Shown piece after piece: positions 7,875 through 11,010 of a DNA stretch of 11,010 bases. Location: contig JAPLHM010000241.1 of NCBI GenBank assembly GCA_026389635.1, positions 1-11,010 on the forward strand. Direction: 5' to 3'. A program made the position numbers and the translations under genes. How positions within the stretch are numbered: position 1 is the first letter of the stretch; the number at the start of each line of letters is the position of its first letter. The stretch is from Chloroflexota bacterium. Lineage in GTDB: Bacteria > Chloroflexota > Dehalococcoidia > GIF9 > UBA5629. A model generated the notes under the pieces. It had not been told where the DNA came from, searched no databases, and worked only from the letters and a program-made list of their open reading frames with translations.

Positions 7875-8351
7875 TTAGGAAAAGGCCTGACTCCTGGACT
7901 TTTCAAGATCATTTTCTTCGACCACCATCAATGCTTCGTTGGGGCAATTGGCAACGCAGGCCGGAATGTCACGACCCGGGCAGAAATCGCATTTGGCCAC
8001 GATCTTTTTCCCCTGGTCCCTGGCAATTGCGCCATGCGGGCAGGCCAGTATACAGGTCCAGCATCCCATGCATCTTTCCTGGTCGACATTTACCAGTCCC
8101 GTGATGGGGTCCTTCTGCATGGCGCCGGTCAGGCAGGAATAGACGCACCATGGCTCTGTGCAATGCCTGCACTGTAAAGAAAATGCCACTTCTGCCTTCT
8201 GCTCGACGCGGACACGTGGTACAGGTTTCGGCGTCTCGCGCTTGTGCGCCTTTATGACGTCTTTAGACACGGAATGCTCAGTGGCACAGTATACCTTACA
8301 AAGACCACAGCCCATGCACGCGTCCTCATTAATATAGATCCTTCTTATCAT
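7875..8351 (-). CDS. Four-cluster 4Fe-4S ferredoxin subunit (HycB/DmsB-like), probable glutamate synthase electron carrier
   Basis: First gene of the operon, 158 residues. Sixteen cysteines fall in the classic four-group pattern of HycB/DmsB/CooF-type electron-transfer subunits: Cys12-15-18-22, Cys61-64-69-73, Cys94-97-100-104 and Cys121-124-132-136, enough for four 4Fe-4S clusters. There is no signal peptide or membrane segment, so it is cytoplasmic. In this context it probably wires the FAD oxidoreductase, or a free ferredoxin, to the FMN-domain subunit. I start at the ATG at 8349-8351 (MIRRIYINEDACMGC), with AAGG 8 bases upstream. The frame is open upstream to a GTG at 8387, which would add 12 residues (170 in all) but has no Shine-Dalgarno and would place the start codon next to the predicted transcription start. 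A role with another oxidoreductase cannot be excluded. Confidence 0.88.
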   Translation of the reverse strand: MIRRIYINEDACMGCGLCKVYCATEHSVSKDVIKAHKRETPKPVPRVRVEQKAEVAFSLQCRHCTEPWCVYSCLTGAMQKDPITGLVNVDQERCMGCWTCILACPHGAIARDQGKKIVAKCDFCPGRDIPACVANCPNEALMVVEENDLEKSRSQAFS

Positions 8352-8398
8352 ATCTCTTGCCTTAGTTAAATAACGGAATACGGACACCTATTGCCGTA

Positions 8399-8427
8399 AT
8401 TATGACATGTTGGAGTTACCCTGTCAA
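8399..8427 (-). promoter_or_regulatory. Promoter of the nitrogen-assimilation operon (sigma70 type)
   Basis: On the minus strand, TTGACA (8422-8427, perfect -35) is followed after exactly 17 bases by CATAAT (8399-8404, 5 of 6 matches to -10). RNA should start near 8392, giving a leader of about 41 bases before the ferredoxin ATG. It is the only strong promoter-like pair seen for the leftward operon. The match is seen in the sequence; activity is inferred. Confidence 0.75.
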
Positions 8428-8481
8428 TATCGCTTTGTTAACTGGTTTGAGTGCGTATATGCTGGAGCAAAAGGCAGGAGT

Positions 8482-8510
8482 TTTACAACCATTCTTAAAA
8501 AGATTATACT
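8482..8510 (+). promoter_or_regulatory. Promoter of the carAB operon (sigma70 type)
   Basis: TTTACA (8482-8487, 5 of 6) and TATACT (8505-8510, 5 of 6) are separated by 17 bases. The expected start is about 8517-8518, so the transcript would open almost directly with the PyrR-binding hairpin. This tight fit to the regulatory RNA supports both calls. Confidence 0.75.
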
Positions 8511-8518
8511 GGTGGCAG

Positions 8519-8549
8519 CCTTTAAGCCAGTCCAGTGAGGCTGGTAAGG
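8519..8549 (+). promoter_or_regulatory. PyrR-binding anti-antiterminator hairpin in the carAB leader
   Basis: The sequence AGTCCAGTGAGGCT (8529-8542) matches the PyrR RNA consensus ARUCCNGNGAGGYU. It folds with upper stem CCAGTC (8527-8532) against GGCTGG (8539-8544), including one T-G wobble, and hexaloop CAGTGA. An asymmetric purine-containing internal loop and a lower stem CCTT (8519-8522)/AAGG (8546-8549) complete the known PyrR site shape. PyrR bound to UMP stabilises this hairpin and so favours termination. The gene downstream, carA, makes the first pyrimidine precursor, as expected. No pyrR gene is in the window. Confidence 0.9.
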
Positions 8550-8617
8550 AGAAAATGATGGTACATTGTCATACCCTGGGATTTCAACCTGGGGCTGACG
8601 TTTTAAACCTCTTGCCA
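8542..8617 (+). promoter_or_regulatory. Antiterminator pairing of the PyrR attenuator
   Basis: TGGTAAGG (8542-8549), the 3' arm of the PyrR hairpin, can pair with TCTTGCCA (8610-8617), which overlaps the 5' arm of the terminator: 8 pairs, two of them G-U. Forming this pair breaks both the PyrR hairpin and the terminator, as an attenuator requires. The pairing was found by eye; no energies were computed. Confidence 0.65.
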
Positions 8618-8662
8618 ATCTTGCGCAGGAGGTTTTTTTATTTTAGGGCGGGCTATGAATAG
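8558..8662 (+). CDS. Possible carAB leader ORF, 34 codons
   Basis: An ORF beginning MVHCHTLGFQ and ending RAGYE. AAGGAG (8546-8551) lies 6 bases before this ATG; a second ATG just before it (8555) is only 3 bases away. That Shine-Dalgarno overlaps the 3' arm of the PyrR hairpin. The ORF reads through the terminator, and its TAG (8660-8662) overlaps the carA start region (ATG at 8655-8657) in another frame. I do not recognise the peptide; its value may be in being translated. An ORF of this length arises easily by chance, so the claim rests on the placement of its start and stop. Confidence 0.35.
   Translation: MVHCHTLGFQPGADVLNLLPILRRRFFYFRAGYE
8605..8640 (+). terminator. Regulated intrinsic terminator in the carAB leader
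   Basis: A stem of 11 pairs is possible: AAACCTCTTGC (8605-8615) with GCAGGAGGTTT (8625-8635), one G-U wobble, loop of 9 bases, running into seven T residues (8633-8639). It lies 15 bases before the carA ATG, so it can only make sense as a conditional terminator controlled by the PyrR hairpin upstream. Confidence 0.85.
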
Positions 8663-9755
8663 TAAAGCCATACTTGTTCTAGAAGACGGTACTGTTTACC
8701 GGGGCGACGCTTTCGGCGCAGAAGCGACTGCATTCGGCGAGATTATCTTTATCACGAGCATGACCGGTTACCAGGAAATGCTCACCGATCCATCTTTTGC
8801 CGGTCAAATCGTGGTGCCGACTTATCCAATGATAGGCAATTACGGAATCAACCGTGACGATGTTGAATCCTCAAAAATTCAGGTCCGGGGTTTTGTTGTC
8901 AGGGACTATTGTCTTGTTCCCAGTAACCGGCGGAGCACAGGGAGCGTGGAGGAATACCTCAAAGCGGGCAATATTCCCGGCCTCAGTGGTATCGACACGC
9001 GCAGCTTAACAAGACACATACGCTCGACGGGTGTCATGATGGGCATATTAACATCAGAGTTGACCACCAAAGAAGCCCTGGCAGAGTTGAAGCATATGCC
9101 TTCCTATGGAACTACGGATTTCGTCAAAGAGGTGTCTATCAAAGAGCCCTTTAAATGGACCTTTATGCACGAGCAACAGCAGCATACGTACAATATTGTA
9201 ATCGTTGACATGGGCTTGAGGTTTAATATTGCTCGCATACTCAGCCGGCTTGGCTGCCAGGTGACTGTCGTCCCCTGCACTCTTTCCCCCCGGGACATAC
9301 TCGCGTTGAAACCGGATGGTATTGTTCTTTCGCCGGGACCTGGAAATCCTGCTCTACTGGACTACGTCATTCAAAACGTCAAAGAGCTACTGGGTAAAAA
9401 ACCACTATTGGGGATATGCCTTGGTCACCAACTTATAGGCCGGGCTTTTGGCGCTGATACCTTCAAGCTCAAATTTGGTCACAGGGGGGCCAACCATCCT
9501 GTCTGCGATCTATCAACGGATAAGGTCAACATCACTGCGCAGAACCATGGCTACGCCATAGATGAGGATACCTTGAAGGGAGGGTTGGAAGTCAGCCATA
9601 TAAACTTGAATGATGGCACTATCGAAGGTCTCAACCACAGGACTATGCCGATTATTTCAATACAGTACCATGCAGAAGGATCGCCAGGTCCGCAGGATAA
9701 CACGTATATATTTGACAGGTTCTTACACATGGTTAGAGAGGAAATGAAAGCTTAA
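8655..9755 (+). CDS. carA: Carbamoyl-phosphate synthase small (glutaminase) chain
   Basis: Hydrolyses glutamine and passes ammonia to CarB for carbamoyl phosphate, used for pyrimidines and arginine. The 366-residue length is normal. The N-terminal CarA domain is clear (LVLEDGTVYRG, EIIFITSMTGYQEMLTDPS, GLSGIDTRSLTRHIR). The class I amidotransferase domain from about 180 has LSPGPGNP (225-232), nucleophile Cys255 in GICLGHQ, and His339/Glu341 in YHAEGSPGP, so the triad is complete, though the usual HPEASPGP is altered. The usual DFGxKxNI reads DMGLRFNI here. The upstream Shine-Dalgarno is weak (AGGGCGG), which may matter for coupling to the leader ORF. Expression is probably repressed by uridine nucleotides through the PyrR attenuator. 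The stop is immediately followed by the carB ATG. Confidence 0.97.
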   Translation: MNSKAILVLEDGTVYRGDAFGAEATAFGEIIFITSMTGYQEMLTDPSFAGQIVVPTYPMIGNYGINRDDVESSKIQVRGFVVRDYCLVPSNRRSTGSVEEYLKAGNIPGLSGIDTRSLTRHIRSTGVMMGILTSELTTKEALAELKHMPSYGTTDFVKEVSIKEPFKWTFMHEQQQHTYNIVIVDMGLRFNIARILSRLGCQVTVVPCTLSPRDILALKPDGIVLSPGPGNPALLDYVIQNVKELLGKKPLLGICLGHQLIGRAFGADTFKLKFGHRGANHPVCDLSTDKVNITAQNHGYAIDEDTLKGGLEVSHINLNDGTIEGLNHRTMPIISIQYHAEGSPGPQDNTYIFDRFLHMVREEMKA

Positions 9756-11010
9756 ATGTCTAAGATCTCCAAGGTTCTGGTCATAGGATCGGGTCCCATA
9801 ATAATAGGCCAGGCGGCTGAATTTGATTATGCGGGCACCCAGGCGTGCAAATCCCTTCGGGAAGAGGGGATAACTACCGTGCTCGTCAACTCGAACCCCG
9901 CAACCATAATGACCGATGAAGGGATAGCTGATATTGTGTACATTGAACCCCTGACCGTGGACGTAGTGGGTCGGATCATAGAACAGGAACGGCCCGATGG
10001 ATTGTTGCCGACCCTTGGCGGCCAAACCGGTCTTAACCTGGCCGTGGAGCTTGCCGATGCGGGAATATTGGATAAATATAATGTTCGCATGCTCGGCACA
10101 CCGTTGGAAACGATTAAAAAGGCCGAGGAAAGGTCCTTATTCAAGCAACTAATCCAGGAAATCGGTGAACCGATTCCGGACAGCGTAACAGTACATTCCG
10201 TTATCGAAGCTAAGAATTTTGCCGAGTCCATCGGTTTACCCCTCATAGTGCGGCCTTCTTACACTCTTGGCGGAACGGGTGGAGGCATCGTCTACACCAT
10301 GGCCGAACTGGAAGCCACTGTGGCAAACGGGCTGGCATCCAGTATGAGTCATCAGGTTTTAGTCGAGAAATGTCTGCTGGGCTGGAAAGAAATCGAATAT
10401 GAAGTTATGCGCGATGCCGCCGATAACTGCATCACCATCTGTAACATGGAAAACATAGACCCGATGGGCGTTCACACAGGTGACAGCATTGTTGTAGCCC
10501 CCAGTCAGACATTAACCGACAAAGAATACCAGATGCTTAGATCAGCCAGCCTTAAAATAATACGGGCACTGCGAATTGAGGGTGGTTGTAATATACAATT
10601 TGCTTTGACCCCGAGTCCGATAGTTGCCCGGAAGTGGGCGCCGGATCAACTCGACATTTCCAGCAGCCAGTACTATATCATCGAAGTAAATCCCCGCGTC
10701 AGCCGCAGTTCTGCTTTAGCCAGCAAGGCTACAGGCTATCCTATAGCCAGAGTTGCTGCCAAGATAGCCATAGGCAAACGGCTTGACGAAATCCCCAACC
10801 GTGTAACCGGCAAAACAATGGCGGCCTTCGAGCCTGCAATGGACTACTGCGTAATCAAGATACCGCGCTGGCCGTTTGATAAATTCCCAAGGGGTGATAA
10901 AACCCTCGGTAGTCAGATGAAGGCCACCGGTGAGGTTATGGCTATCGAGCGTTGTTTTGAAGCCGGATTGCAAAAGGCAGTACGCTCCTTAGAGATTGGT
11001 AAGAGATCCC
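9756..11010 (+). CDS. carB: Carbamoyl-phosphate synthase large chain, N-terminal part (runs off window)
   Basis: The first 418 of an expected roughly 1,070 residues, open to the window edge. It starts VLVIGSGPIIIGQAAEFDYA, the hallmark CarB N-terminus, then NSNPATIMTDEG, LPTLGGQTGLNLAVEL, the ATP-grasp carboxyphosphate domain (RPSYTLGGTGGGI, VEKCLLGWKEIEYEVMRD, NMENIDPMGVHTGDSI), and IIEVNPRVSRSSALASKATG (308-327). The metal ligands equivalent to E. coli Gln285, Glu299 and Asn301 are Gln281, Glu310 and Asn312. The Gln-to-Glu distance is 29 instead of 14, a 15-residue insertion with no frameshift. The ATG directly follows the carA stop; the nearest Shine-Dalgarno-like GAGAGGA is about 13 bases upstream inside carA, so translation is likely coupled. 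Confidence 0.97.
   Translation, partial: MSKISKVLVIGSGPIIIGQAAEFDYAGTQACKSLREEGITTVLVNSNPATIMTDEGIADIVYIEPLTVDVVGRIIEQERPDGLLPTLGGQTGLNLAVELADAGILDKYNVRMLGTPLETIKKAEERSLFKQLIQEIGEPIPDSVTVHSVIEAKNFAESIGLPLIVRPSYTLGGTGGGIVYTMAELEATVANGLASSMSHQVLVEKCLLGWKEIEYEVMRDAADNCITICNMENIDPMGVHTGDSIVVAPSQTLTDKEYQMLRSASLKIIRALRIEGGCNIQFALTPSPIVARKWAPDQLDISSSQYYIIEVNPRVSRSSALASKATGYPIARVAAKIAIGKRLDEIPNRVTGKTMAAFEPAMDYCVIKIPRWPFDKFPRGDKTLGSQMKATGEVMAIERCFEAGLQKAVRSLEIGKRS

Larger units (their letters stand above)
8352..8654. other. Divergent intergenic control region
   Basis: The 303 bases between the ferredoxin gene (leftward) and carA (rightward) hold a leftward promoter, a rightward promoter, a PyrR-binding hairpin, an antiterminator/terminator pair and a possible leader ORF, each listed separately. 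The 54 bases between the two -35 boxes show no repeat or palindrome strong enough to call an operator. Confidence 0.85.

Noticed and set aside
8352..8387. Longer start (GTG at 8387) for the ferredoxin gene
   Set aside because: No Shine-Dalgarno, and the start would lie within about 5 bases of the predicted transcription start; the ATG at 8351 also begins directly at the conserved ferredoxin fold.
8405..8410. ACATGT palindrome in the spacer of the leftward promoter
   Set aside because: Six bases only, flanks not symmetric; too short to call an operator.
8575..8593. Direct repeat CCTGGG (8575-8580 and 8588-8593) in the carAB leader
   Set aside because: Only six bases long and not positioned to take part in the three attenuator structures; likely chance.

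Overview
The window comes from a bacterial chromosome of intermediate GC content. The gene set suggests a strict anaerobe: a split, iron-sulfur-rich, archaeal-type glutamate synthase sits beside an Amt/P-II pair and a PyrR-type attenuator. Similar glutamate synthase sets occur in groups such as Thermotogales, syntrophic Firmicutes and Dehalococcoidia. I lean weakly towards a Dehalococcoidia-like Chloroflexota, but the sequence alone does not settle the phylum.

Left part, bases 1-8351, all on the minus strand (transcribed right to left). This is one compact nitrogen-assimilation operon. In order of transcription it holds a four-cluster ferredoxin subunit (7875-8351), hisH (7242-7850), an FAD/NAD oxidoreductase (5900-7231), the glutamine amidotransferase domain of glutamate synthase (4724-5875), hisF (3954-4721), the FMN/Fe-S synthase domain (2430-3935), the GXGXG domain (1650-2426), an ammonium channel (336-1562) and a P-II regulator (1-336, cut at the window edge). 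Most gaps are 2-24 bases; the largest is 87 bases in front of the ammonium channel. A strong sigma70-type promoter (TTGACA-17-CATAAT) lies just upstream of the ferredoxin gene.

Middle, bases 8352-8654: a 303-base divergent control region. Going right, a second promoter (TTTACA-17-TATACT) is predicted to start RNA just before a textbook PyrR-binding hairpin. An alternative antiterminator pairing and an intrinsic terminator follow. A possible 34-codon leader ORF has its Shine-Dalgarno sequence inside the PyrR hairpin and its stop codon overlapping the carA start.

Right part, bases 8655-11010, plus strand: carA, then carB directly after it with no gap. carB runs off the window; only its first 418 codons are present.

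How the genes fit together: Amt brings in ammonium and P-II senses nitrogen/energy status. The ferredoxin and flavoprotein subunits probably pass electrons to the split glutamate synthase, which makes glutamate from glutamine and 2-oxoglutarate. HisH/HisF and CarA/CarB also consume glutamine, for histidine and for pyrimidines/arginine. The whole window is therefore a glutamine-use locus, with nitrogen genes on one strand and a pyrimidine-sensing car operon on the other.
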